From Branchiostoma belcheri (taxonomy: Eukaryota > Chordata > Leptocardii > Amphioxiformes > Branchiostomatidae), in assembly GCF_001625305.1 (NCBI RefSeq), contig NW_017802602.1, positions 2,088,965 to 2,152,964 of the forward strand: 64,000 nucleotides of DNA, given 5' to 3'. The notes beneath the pieces are model-generated. The model was not told where the DNA came from. It made no database searches and saw only the letters and a list, made by a program, of their open reading frames with translations. Every line of letters begins with the position of its first letter. The first letter of the stretch is position 1. Below, piece after piece: positions 48,080 to 61,700 of this stretch. The translations under genes and the position numbers were made by a program.

Positions 48080-49758
48080 TTATAGGAAGGGCTGGTTGGG
48101 GGGAGGGGCGTGCATGTGGGGAGCCAGAACTTGCTGCTGCTGATGGATTCTTTGGTTTAAGTTCTGCAGGCCCTGATGTAGGTGCTGCAGGTTCTCGTGC
48201 ATCATGCGTTGTCTCTCCCTCTGCATCTCCACCATCCTCTCCATCCTGTGTGCTACCTGGCCGTGGGCGTTGTGCAAGTTGGGCTGGAAGGGCAAAAACA
48301 TGCAACACATCAAACATTAGAGTACATACTACATACACAGATGAAGGTTAGACATCCAGGTAATAAGATACGCCAAAAAGCAGTTACTCAAGCAACTGGA
48401 TATGATTTTGGAAACAGTCAGACACTTCGTACTACATACTACATAGTAGTAGAGTGATCAACCAAAAATGTATGGTGAGTTCCTTTTCTTGTGTTGGAAC
48501 AGTTTGAAGTCTACAACTATGGATTCTACCAACACAGATGAGCTTTCAATCAAACATTGGGCATAGGGGGACCCCCTATGCTGTGATTTGGACAACCTAT
48601 GCTGTGAATTGGACCCCTATGTTGTCTCTCAACCAGCATAGGGGTGTTTTGGGGAGAGAAACTTCATGAATCTTGCAAAAAATAAAAATTTATCTTTAGA
48701 ATAAAGCTACAAATGTATAGCAAAAGGAAAACCTTAACTTCACAAAATATGCCCCTCAATAAGTGAGAAATAGTGTCTCAGGGGGTTTCAAAATTTTTTG
48801 GCTCAATGTGTGACTTGTGCCGCTAAAGTACCTGACCCTGTGAAAAATTCCTGGTGAGAACCCTGATTAAAGCTGGTGTGGTACACTGAACGGCTAATAT
48901 TCAGGTGCAGATACAGATACAGAAAGCTGAAACAGACATACGTGTGCGTGGTGTGGAGGCCCAGGAATGTTGACCGGCCTGTGTGGGGGCTGGTGGGGCG
49001 GTGGGCCGAAGTGTGGGACGGGGTGCGGCGGCATGTTCCAGGCAGGCATGCCCGGCCGCGGTGCGTTCTGGAACTGTGGCTGGTTTCCCGGCTGCATCTG
49101 GACCCCCTGCGCTGCTGCAGGCTGGTTCTGTCCGACAACCGGTGGACGAGGGGGGCCGGCGCCAGGCGGTACCACCTCGACACGTGGCCTCTTGGGGGAT
49201 GGAGGTGGCCCCAGTCTGTCTGCTACCCTGTCCTTTCCTGTAATAATACAATACAAAATACATATAATATTCATGTACCATACAAAATCCACTGTCAGCA
49301 TGTAATGAGTGTCTGAAGTGTGGGGAATGCCCCAGTCTGTCTGCTACTCTGTCCTTCCCTGCAATGGTACAAAGTAATATACCATACAAATCTAATGTGT
49401 TCATGTTCGGTACACAGTGAACCAGTAACACCTATTTTGGAGACGGAGGTGGCCCCAGTCTGTCTGCTACTCTCTCCTTCCCTGTAATAATACAATACAA
49501 AATCCACTGTTCAGCATATAATGAGTGTCTGAAGTGTGGTGAGGGCCCCAGTCTGTCTGCTACTCCTGTGATGGTACAAATCCAACATAAAACATGTTAC
49601 TCTTTAATGTTGAATAAGTGTATTTTACTGTCGCTTACTAAATGATGACAACTGTTAATGTATAATCATTTTATAGACTGATACTTTTGTAAGTAGCCTT
49701 TAACTACTGCTGCAAGGAGGCATGTATGTCTTTTGCTAACAAGAACTATTAAACCAGT

Positions 49759-49796
<38 letters not shown>

Positions 49797-52700
49797 GCTG
49801 CTGCTACTACATGGGTGTCTGTCTTTGCTGTTCAAACTACAGTCCTCTCACCTTCTGCCTTTTTCTGTTCTCTCGCCGCCTTCTGAATTTCCTCCATAGC
49901 CCTTTCGTCATCCTCCTAGTTGTAAAAAGGAAACATTTACATTTAACAATGTAACTGGGTGATACACCGATGTGTACTGTTCTGTCATACCCACCCGAGA
50001 AAACACACATTCTCAATGCCAGATGTGCCAAAAGTTAAAAGAAAATTTGGTGTCCCTGAACAAAAATCAACACCAATGTCGAAATTTGGTATTCAATTTT
50101 CGAAAGTGGGGCAAGCAAAATGCAAAGTAATAATTTATTCTACTGGACATTTGGACACCTGTGTGATGCAGATAGTTCTCACAACGGCCAACAGACCAGC
50201 ACTGAAAGTTAGAGCAGCCCAGCCATGACACAAATAAAGATATGCCAGCCTGATGTTTTCTTCTTACCTCTGTACTTGTCCAGAGAGAACACGCTGTGCA
50301 GATCTGACAGGGCTCCCCGGGGTTCCTGGCGTGGCGACAGAAGTGGTTGTAATCCTTGATGGGCTTACGGCAGACGTAGCACATCTTAGCAAGGCACCGG
50401 CAGGTCATCTGAGGACATGGAAGGAAGTTACGTAAGTTATTGAGAAATAACTGTTCTACAACTCTACAAATCTCTTGGTCTTCACTGCCTGTCTGCAGAC
50501 ATGTGACTTGTCTGGTGAGTCAACTCAGATGGAACTTTCATATTAATATAGGGAAGTCCGTTTTTAAGTTATTTAAACTTGAAGACTGTCTATGATGGAT
50601 GTATAGCCACCTTCCTTTTACTGTTGTTTATATGCAAAATACTGTAAATCCATTTAAAAATGCGGTTGGAAATTATAGCGGTCGGCGAAAAATGGACAAC
50701 CTCACGTCACTTAATTATAGCGGTGTGAACATGGCTGATGTGTGTAAAAAAATACATTAAAACGCTGGCCTTTTTTTTTAAGAAAATAAAAAAAAGCAGT
50801 TTACGCCAGCGAAAATCGATTTTTACAAAGAAAAAACAAAACAGGCACGCCGATGGTGTCTGGAAGTAAATAATTTACAAAGTACTGTAGCGGCGCGGTG
50901 ACTTCAAAAAGTTCGTAATTACGCACGCTTGTGTTGCGTGCGGCACCGCCGCCCCCCTCCCCAAGCTCCATGCCGCTGCACGCCGCTACATGTCCGGCGC
51001 CGCAGACGAGCTTACAGCGAAACCCGGCGTCTTCGACCTAGGATTGGAGCGTAATGGAATCCATGACGCCCTCGAGAAAGTTCTACAGACACTATAGCCT
51101 TTAAACAGTAACGTTTAATCGTATTTTTTGCCGCAAAAGTTGACTCGCAATTTTCGAAAAACTTGTGACGCCATTTTTTTCACTCGGCGCTTGGTTCCCG
51201 AATTTTCGACTCGTCTTAGTCGTAGCACGCTATTAACGCTTTTACATTTTGTAGTACAAATGAAACTTAACATTTGATTGTATTTCTACCTAGATTTCTA
51301 CCTCGAAATTAAGCAGATTTATGCCGCATTTCTCGTAGTTTGTAACTCGTTTCTGAAGTTGGCCGCCGGGCCGCCATTTTGTTTGTTGTTGTCTGCACGC
51401 TTGGGCGACGCTGAATTTTGTAACTCGTCTCATTTTTTTCGATATTGTCCCGTACTAGCACAAAATGAACGGCTATCGTTTCTGTAAATTTATGAAGAAA
51501 CTTCTAAATCGAAGTATACGCTAAATATTTATAAATACCCAAGTGTAGATAAGCTGGGAAATTTCAAAGCGTCACTGCGTCACATGTGTTTGTGCATGTT
51601 CACAAGATTTTTTTACCGTGGTTTGCTTAGCACTGCATACTTGTTAAAAATATGAACTACTTTATGTTTAATAAATATTTTATTTCTGGAAGCACATCAG
51701 TGTTTTGCTTGTTCCTATGTGAAGCACTAGTACTGTGCGTTGTGTGCATGTTGTAGTCAAGAAATGAAGCGTGATTGCGATCGTACCGTAACGAGCTTGG
51801 GGCAAGAGGGAGGGGGGCTGAAGTGGTAAAAAAAGTTGCGATCATGAAAATTTAGCGGTGGAATAGTGACCGCTAAAACCGCTATAATTAAGTGACCGTT
51901 ATCAAATCAAGAATTACAGTACTGTTAAAATATCTACCATTGTATATTCTGGAAGAAAATATTCATAGTAGACAGGTCGACTTAAACTAAAAACCGTATT
52001 CTCAATGCTTGGGTCAGTGGGGGAAATGGGGACAACTATGCTATAGTTTGCACAATGACCAGGTGGTCCTTTTGCAGAGGTGGGCACTAGTACAGGTGGA
52101 TACAGTGCAGGTGAGAACACACGCCATGGAGGACCTTACCTTGTTGCAGCCGTCATGTTTGGTGAAGCTGGCTTTGCACTGGTGACACGTCCTGATCTTA
52201 GCCTCCGTCATCTTCTCTTCTCTACAAGAGAGGGAGCAAATGGTATGGTTAGGTTAGGTTGATATAACCAATAAACTTCCATAAGAAGTAACACACCAGA
52301 TCTATACAGCAAGTCCAGGCTGACAAACACTACACTGTAATTTGTTAAAGGTTAGACATCCATATAAGCAATATTCAAAGACTACTTATGGGTGTTTCAC
52401 GTGACATCCATCACTCTTTCTTCATAAAAATGAACTGTTCATATTACTGACACTTAAAATGTAAAAACAAAGGGGCTAGACAGAAGGGAGAAGGTTACCG
52501 TAACACATGTTCTTACATTGATGTCCTGAATTTTGTGTCGTCTGCCCTCTCCACTTCCTTACAGGGAATGCCGAAGTGCTCAGCCCAGTCCTCCTTACAG
52601 TGGCGACAGGTTTGCTGCAAGGTACGAGTTTAAACTTCAGTCTGACATCTTGAGTGTAGATTAACTTAAGATACAAGTACAGGTTATTTTGCCTTGACAG

Positions 52701-55700
52701 TAAACCAAAAAGTACTAGTATTACAAACCTTCATACACTCTGGGTTCTGACATCGGAAAACCTTGTCTCCCTCCGCAAGGATAGCAGCATAGTCACAGCT
52801 GGGGCACCTAAAACACAAGTCAAATAAATGTCCATAGGTAACAATTCTCCATGAAGTTTTATATTTTGCAGATTTGGAACAGTATAATGTATGTAAACAG
52901 TGTGTGAACACTTGACAACCAATAACAACATATTGTAAAACTGGCTAAATCCCTCGTCAAATACGTAAGATTGACTGACTAAAAATAAATCATGCTTGTG
53001 GCAGTCACCCGCCCCAAAGTTTGCATGTGTTCCTAAATTCAAATCCTAAAGGACTATGTATGTGTTTGTAACCATGGTGACTGTGTTCCCATGGCGATGA
53101 CCTTACCGTACGAGGTCGTCCAGCCCTGCCAGGTTGATGTTCTCCTCCTCCAGCCTCTCCTCATACTTCTTCAGCATGTTCTCTGGAAGGGCCTTCTCCA
53201 GCTGACCTGGGGGTAGAGGTCAACAGGTCAACTTTGTGACCTTACACTAAGTTACAGCAATGGTCAACATCATGAAAATTTATTTTTCTTTACAAGTGTG
53301 TGAAGACAAAAGAAACATTTTACTTTCTGCAATACATGTACATGCGTGAAATTGTGGTTCAAATTTTCTTTTGAGAAATATACTTGATGGATATACAGTG
53401 CATTGTCCCGTGTTCTACTAACTTTTAGCTAGCATAGTTTGAGCATAGGGGCCCCCTATACAGTATACTGTGATTTTGACTCCTACGCTGTCTTTTAATG
53501 AGTGTAGGGTTGTTTTTTGGGGAAGAGAACCCTCTGTTCAAAAATCTTCGATTGAATAAAAGTTAAACATCAATATAGTAAAGCCATTACATATTTTTTG
53601 GGTAACAAAACTAATCAGTGAAGACTAATTAGCAGAAATTCGGACTATCAATGTGTTAATATGAAGAAAGAAGGGATTTACTGCAGCAGATAGCTGTCTT
53701 CTGTAGCATGAGGCTATGAGTTGGAACTTACCCATAGGAAATGTGCTGTCACAGCCGTCAGTCATACAGCTCAGGGACGCCTGCAGGGAGCGACACACGT
53801 CAATCATCCCAAAACCAAAATTTCACAATCCTGATATACGTAGTATGTTTTACACATAAACACCACTCTCCCCAACCCCTGCCAACATGCCCCCCCCCCA
53901 AAAAAAATCAGCACAATTCTGCCTGTTACATGTCCTGATCCTTAGACCTTCCCCTTTGTGTAGTTATAGTATGTAGAAATTGGACAATGCTCGTACATGT
54001 AGTATGTTTTACTAGCTGAGTCACGTGTGTCATCTGCTTAACGCGACATCACCAAAGCAGTGGATTGCTCATTCCTTGGCTGGAGTTGCACAGTGAAAAT
54101 GTGGGGAAGTCCAATTTCTTTTGTGTTGGAAATTTCAATTCAAAACTTAACCTGGTTCTTACCTGCCCTGACCCGAAGACCTTCTCCTTGGTGTAGTTCT
54201 TGAGGCAGTCGACACAGAACAGATGACCGTCGTAACACTGCACCATGTCTTCGAAGGTCACCTCGCCGTAACAGCAGCCACACTCGATCATCTGCCCCGC
54301 AGCCTCATACTGTTCCTCATTCAGACGCAGGGCCAGGAGGTGGTCTGCTTCCTAAGAAGGGAAGAGAAAGTTAGTATCTATTGAAAACGAGAAACTCAAG
54401 GTAACATTTGCAAACAAATGCATAATGTTTACCTTCATATGGTCTGGCCTAACAACGACTTCTAACTCAAACATATTCATATTCTAATACATGTATATCA
54501 TTACAAGCCCCTCCAGCTCTGTTCTGCTAGTTAATGTAACCCAACACCATGGGATGTCTGCTGCAGCAAGTTACCATGGTGACAGACGTCTGTGTTACGC
54601 CTTCTTGTGTACGGATGCTCAACTATGGATCCGATCGAGACGCGATTGAACAGAAGGGATGTGAGCCAACTTCTACTTTATTTCTTTGGTCTAAGATCTA
54701 CATCTGGTAACAATCATTTCTAGCGCCCCATAATGCAATGCTGGAATGTGTCCATGGGCAAGGCCCCTATGGTGTCTATTAAGCTTGCCTGATGAGAACT
54801 TAGTACATGTATCTGGATGTGTAACAGTCTGGTCCAGGTCAATGACCTTATGTGTTTGGCAAAGAAGAAGAAACTGAGCCTTCAGCAAAGGTAAACATAT
54901 AGATTTGGTTGGAAAACACAGGAGTTTGGGATTTTCTTATATGCAACCAGTAATTTTGTCACCTTGCTCACATTTTATAGTATTACTCAATAATTCAGAG
55001 CCTGTGAGGAAGGTGTCTGATGGACATCAATACATAAGCAAGCACTTGAATATCAGGAAAGCTTGTCTAGTACACAGCTATAGTTGAAACACATTTCCCA
55101 CCTCCTTCTGCTGTCTGGTCCTCTCTTCCACGAAGGCCATTTCTTCTTTCAATTCCTTGCAGAGGTTCTTCTTATCCAGTGTGCCTTTCACACGAACCAG
55201 CTTCAGCAGGCGGACAGTGAAAGTTCGTGTGTGGTGAGGTCCTGGGGGAAAGAAGACATGTTGATGTGGCATTCAAGTATGTAGTAGCAGGACTTGTACC
55301 CGGACACTTTGTTTCACTTGACACTGTAAGGATTCTGGACACTGAACAAGACTATTTCTTGAGAGGGGTGAAGGAAGCCATGTACATCAGGGCCCATCAC
55401 CCTACATTGAACTGCGACGGGGGCCGACATCGTCTACCAGATACCTTTGACCCAGTGTTGACGTCACACTTCAAAGAAGCCATGTGACAAGCTTCACTGG
55501 GTCAGTCTACTGAGGAAGACCAGAGTGACTGGTCGAAAGCTCTAGGTGAGAGAATTTTTTGTGTTGGACCAAAAGTTTTAACTTTAAACAGAAAGAAGTT
55601 ATGTTGATGTGGTATTCAAGTTTGTAATAGGACTTGTATTCATCATAATACTGGGTACACAATCAGGGTTTTTTTTTCTAAAACTGAGGAGGGAAAAAGA

Positions 55701-58700
55701 TTTCGAGCCTTGGAATGCAAGGCAAACACTCCACCCCCTAGGCTATTTTACCGGTCTAACCCTAGGGAAACCACTATGTAAGGGCTCCTAAAGTCTTCCT
55801 ACCTCTCTCATCCTCCAGGCTAACCTGAACCTCATCACATTGGCCATTCTGTGTCTCCAGGCTTCGTCTCTTGTTCACCCTAGGCTGGGGACTATTCACT
55901 TGTGCATCTGTGGAACAAGTCACAAAACACACATGGCAATCAGAGATGGCACACTTCACCTCCTCTCTCGCAAAAGATACAGAAACTGTAGTGCTGCACA
56001 CACACACACACTGACAGACAAGCTAACAATGCTTTACTCTTTGGGCGTGAAGTCCATACAGAAATTTCAATAACCTGTAAGAAAAGGAGCCCACTGTGAA
56101 TAGTTTCATCAGGTTGGTAAGACACTGAGTAAAGAGAGTCTTTTTACACAACCAAGTCTTTCATTCAGCCGACAATTGGAAATGCATCTAAAGCAGCGAC
56201 TCCTGTGCTACAGTGCAATGTGAACCAGTCAGAATTGCCCTGAGGAAGGTGACAGACCGTCAACGAAACGTCGGCTGAATAAAAGACTTGGTTGTGTAAA
56301 AAGAGTCTCTTTACTCATTGGAGAACCTGTTAAGAAGATGTTTTTTTACCTGGAAGCTTGGCAAGGATGTTCTCCTGAATAAACTTCTTGGCAGGAGCGT
56401 AATGGAACTTGTAGAAACACAGGATGGTTCGGAGGTCCTTCACTGAAATCTGAAAAATCAAAATGGAGTCAAGGTCACTCAAGGTCACAGCTGCTGAAGG
56501 TCATTATTTTCCATAGACTTCGATGCAGTAAAAATGGTAAAATCTAAAAGTTAAGCAAACAAATTAAAGGTGTGACAAAACAATGAATAGAATATACCTT
56601 TAGTTAGATAGCTTGATGTTTAATTGACTTTGGCATCCTTATAAAACGTTTTTCATCTAAGGCTATACTGGTGTATTTAAAGTAAAATTTAACATTATAA
56701 ATGGCCTCTGAAGAAATTTGCAAAGTAAGTTTTCATGTTCATGTTCAAGGTTTATTTAAGACTTTGTTCAAATATCAACAAAATCCATTTGACGACAAAT
56801 AAATTAGCATAAATCAGTCCACAGACCAACTCACCCTCCTATATTCATTCTGCAGGGTTGCTAGAACCTGATTCCGGTAGATGTGAGAAACTTGACTCGA
56901 GTATTCCTTGAAGTAATCCGGCTGGTTTGTCTGGAAGGTAAATTGTAAAATTCATGTATACGGCAATAGCACGAATACAGAAGGAACTGAAAGAAAACAA
57001 GTACAGGGAGTGCCACTGTTGAGAGGTTTATGTGCATAGTTAAAAGCAAATGTTGCCCTGTCTTTTCAAAGTGGCAACAAGGCTCGTATTCGAGTCGTAA
57101 GGGTTCACCTCAGAATTTTTTCACAGTGTACAGTCAGGTACACAAAAGTGCGACTTCATACGGTCAGGGCTCACCCCAAGCAATGAAGCAAGGGTGCTAA
57201 CCCTCTCACCAAAATCCTAGCTCCTCTTCCAACATTTGGAGTCTTCACTTACTATCTCCATGAAATTTCACTGATTTTTCATCAACCAATTAGGAAGCAC
57301 CTCTCCCTTAAGAATTTCTTGGGAGTCCCCTGCACGGCATACCCAAAAACATGACCACACTCAATGCTATTTAGAACACTAGACATCTATTTTCATTTTC
57401 ATTTTATATACTCATCAAGTATATTTCTCACAAGAAGACAACTTTACCTTGTCCTGAGATTTAGAAGCAGCGGCAGCAGGTTGTGGCACCTTGGGGGCCT
57501 TGGGATAGTCTGGATGTTCCAGTAGATAGTCACAGCAACTAGAGGCAAAATCATCAAGGTGTATGAGTTGTGTGGGGATGGAAATAAAAAGCAATTCACT
57601 ATGATTGTTTCAACCGTAATCTAAAAACACCACAGACTCAATTCACAGTAGTCAGGGCTAGAAATACTGGGTGCATGTGCACCTTGGTGCACTCAAAATT
57701 GGAGCTGTGCACCTAATTTTTTTCTGTGGGTGCATTTTCGTAGGTTTACGTATGTAAAGACATAAATGTATACTAGTACTAGTAGTACACAGCATATTCA
57801 TGACATATAAGTGTCAGAAATACATGGTGCACCCAAAATATTTTTGGTGCTCTCAATTTTCTTAGGTTGGTACCAAAAATGATTTTCGAGCCCTGAGAAT
57901 GATGGTACAAATAAAATAGAAGCAGCTACTTACACATTGAGTGGGTGTGGGAAGTGCCAGTATCTGGTCACCAGCTCACGCACATAGCCAGCCTCTACAT
58001 CTGGGAACATCTCCATCTGGACACACAAAATCACTTTATTATTAGTTATAGTTATTTATCTATTTACATTTACCACATTTGTGGGAGGATTGACATAATT
58101 AACTTTGTGTTCACTACTGACTTTCTAATACTATTAATAGTAAAATGTTTGCCAACATGCAATTTTGTATAGGTCCAGACTTGTGTATTTTGCAGAAAGT
58201 AAGTATTTTGGAATTGCAGATTAAAATTTTCAACATTCTGCAATACTGAAGAACACTGAGAAAAAGTATTTCTACCACTGCTGACAATATGTAGCTAGTG
58301 CGTATACTGACCACTTGTGTGGCTGTGTCAGCCTGTTGCTGCTTTAATGTTGGGGGCTGCAGTGAACTAAACCACACAATAGAGGGCCCTTACACTCCAT
58401 ACTATGCTAGCTAGAACGCTGACAAGACTTAGCTACTCCATATACTTAGCATAAAAGCACACAGACATACCCTGAACAGAGACGGGGGGCGACACAAGTT
58501 ATCTGGCACGTATGACCCGCTACTACGGTCACGTGTCTCTGACGTCACGTTCCAAGAGTAGAACAAAATTTGGGGTAAGTCCCAACACTTTGATAGTTAG
58601 TGTTGTAAGTTAAAGCTTAGTCTTTATTTCATAAATACTCCATATACTGACCACTTGTGTGGCCGTGTCTGCCTGTTGTTGTTCTAATGTTGGGGGCTGC

Positions 58701-61700
58701 TGTGCTACAGGTGCAGGGGGTGTATCCTGCGGGTCTGGTTCAGGTTCTTCAAGCTCAGGGGTACCAGGAATAACAACACGGTCATCACCATTCTCATCAT
58801 CCTCTTCAGATGAACTAGGAAAAGAAGAAACATTGAGGAAGGTTATTTATTTATTTTATTCACATTTATTTTTCGAGGATTGGGCAAAAAGTTATAAAAC
58901 TTATCTCAGCCCTCTCCTCACACATAAAAGGAAACAATACAATAAAGTAATAATAATAATAGTAAGAAAGGACAAAGGTACATAATGAGCTGGTGTACAA
59001 ATCAAAATCGTCCTGTCTGCAAAATAAAGTTGAAAACCACATCAAATATTTTACAATTGTTGACAAACGACAATGAGGGGTTACCCCTGAGAATGGTTGA
59101 ACATAAAGTGTTGTCGAAGGTTAGACATTCAGGTAATGAAACACACAAGGAATTGTTACTCAAGTAACTGGCTCGATTTGGACAATGATTTCTTGAAGCA
59201 AAAACACATTCTTGCTTTCCAACAATTTGTGAAGCATGGAATAAAACAATAAAATAAATTCAAATCAAAATAGATGTTTGATAGAACTATAAAATACACC
59301 ATGTTTTTTTCAAATTACTAGAGGGTACTTACTCATTAATGAGAACAGGCGCAGGGAGGAGCAACTTCTTTGGCTTCGCTCCAACTCCTACTCTTTCAAC
59401 TGTGATGAAAATATGTCTTTCAATCAATCAATCAATCAATTCATCAACCAATCAATTCAAACTAGCATTACAAATGTGCCACAGAAACATCACGTGTTGT
59501 CATTGAACACCAGGGACTTTGCTAAACATGTATCTGATGAAGAGAGATTTTAAACATTCAAAACTGTTTGTATCCCTAATTTGACAGATACTTTGTATAA
59601 GCCTGTATAAACAATCTTTTGCAATAAACTCACAGAATAAAATGACCCTGTAACTCCCTTTTTTTAATTTGATAATTTGAAACTCCTACGCATAAAATGG
59701 CAAAGGCGACAGTCATCAATGAAGGTTACACATCCAGGTAATGAGATACACAAGCAGGCTTGGACAAGTCCAATTGCCCGCTTGCCCAGGGCAAGTAAAA
59801 GTACTGTTTGGGCAAGTGCATGTTGTATAACAGTTATTCAAGCAACTGGATAGATATTGATATTGAATCCGGATAGATTTTTGAAAACAGTTACTGAAAG
59901 CAAGATAGATTTTTTTTTGTGGAACAACAACAACAATGTTCTGTACCGTGAGCGTCTGCATCTATGACAGTGTCTCCCTGGTTCCCAACCTCCACTCCTG
60001 AGTACGTGGTCAGGTCTACGATGTCCTCAGGCAGGTCCTCCATAGTGGAGTCACCTGTTGGCACATCATCGTCATCATCAGTATCATCCTCAGCTGAAAA
60101 TATACATAAAAACACTGTTATTTTATTCCAAGATTTATCAGAAGACATGGCGATGGCACACTCAAAGTTCTTTCAACCAACGCAGATAAACGCATGAACA
60201 AACAGCCACACTCATTTTCAACCGAGTTAAGTAAGGAAATTTGTGTGAAGTGCCTTTCCCAAGGGCACAAGATCGAACGCTCTGTCACTGCGCCACATGA
60301 CACCACTAATCACACACAACACCAGTGTTGACGTTATATTTCAGGGCAGACACGTGACAAGCCTCACTGGGTCAGTCTGTTGAAGACCAGAGTGACTGGT
60401 CGAAAGCTCTAGGTCTGAACCATTCTTTGTGTTGGAATGAAAGCTCTAACTATCGACAGAGATGACAAAAACACTTGGTTATGGCTGTATATGGTGTAAC
60501 CAATACCTGTACCAAATTCAGACAATTCAGACTGTGCAAAAACCTTACCGTCAGAAACACTGACAGGCGAGGCCTGTTTGTCCAGAAGACTGTCGATGCA
60601 TCTGTTCAGCAGGATATGTCTGTTGGAGGGGGAAGCAAAAAGATGTTCAATCATATAACCATGGCAATTTCAGACCGTTTAATCCTCTCATGACATCTAT
60701 CCCTTTGTCTAATTATTTGACCACTGGAGCACCACAAAACATCTGACAATCAGTTCAAACAAACCCTTCTCCATTTTCTGTTCCTCTTATTGTTTGACTT
60801 AGTGCTGATGCATTCTTTAAGTTTAACGTTATCCACCCATCTTTTTCCCTTTTAACTGAATAGTTTTTTTCAACGCTTTAGAGTACAGCTTTAGATAAAA
60901 ATTTAATGTACATCTAAACATTAACTCCCAGGAATGTCCACCTTTTGTGTTATTTTGAAATTGCAGGTTGCTTAATTTTTTCTCTTTTCTACAGTAACTG
61001 AAAATGTGTCTAAAATTGCAGACTGTATGTGGGTATTATTTCTAACACTGCTAGAAAGACCACCTTACCTTGCCAGTAGTTCTGCCTGGTTGTCTGCAGT
61101 GACGGCAGCTCGTAACGCCCGCTGACTGAGGTGAGGGAAGACTTGTGCCAGCTGCATCACAACCCACTGTTCATCTTCAGTTAGCACTGGTCCAGCTCTG
61201 CATAGAAACATGATATATGTATTCCTATTATCATCATCATAATGGTGGTTTTACCCACATAGAACCAAAGCAGGGGCAAAGTGCTCGCTGACTGAGGTGA
61301 GGAAAAACTTGTGCCAGCTGCATCACTACCCACTGTTCATCTTCAGTTAGCACTGGTCCAGCTCTGCAGGAATACATATATTCCTATCATACATGTTTTT
61401 ATCTAAACTGGGGAACAAGTGTCCATAGGCGACAATATTCTCCGTGAAGTTTTATATTTTGCAGATTGAGAACAGTAATAGTGTATGTAAACAGTGTGTG
61501 ATCACTTAACAACTGGTAACAACGTATCGTAAAAATGGCTAAATCCCTTGTCTAATAAGCTAGCCTGGCTAAAAAAATAGCACTCCTGACCCAAACTGAG
61601 GATGGACTGTCCCAGCCTGCTTTTCAGGTAATAAGTTTATGATGTCAACAATAAGAAAAAAAGCAATAACTGAATTTGTACAACTTGAAGTCCACTTTAT

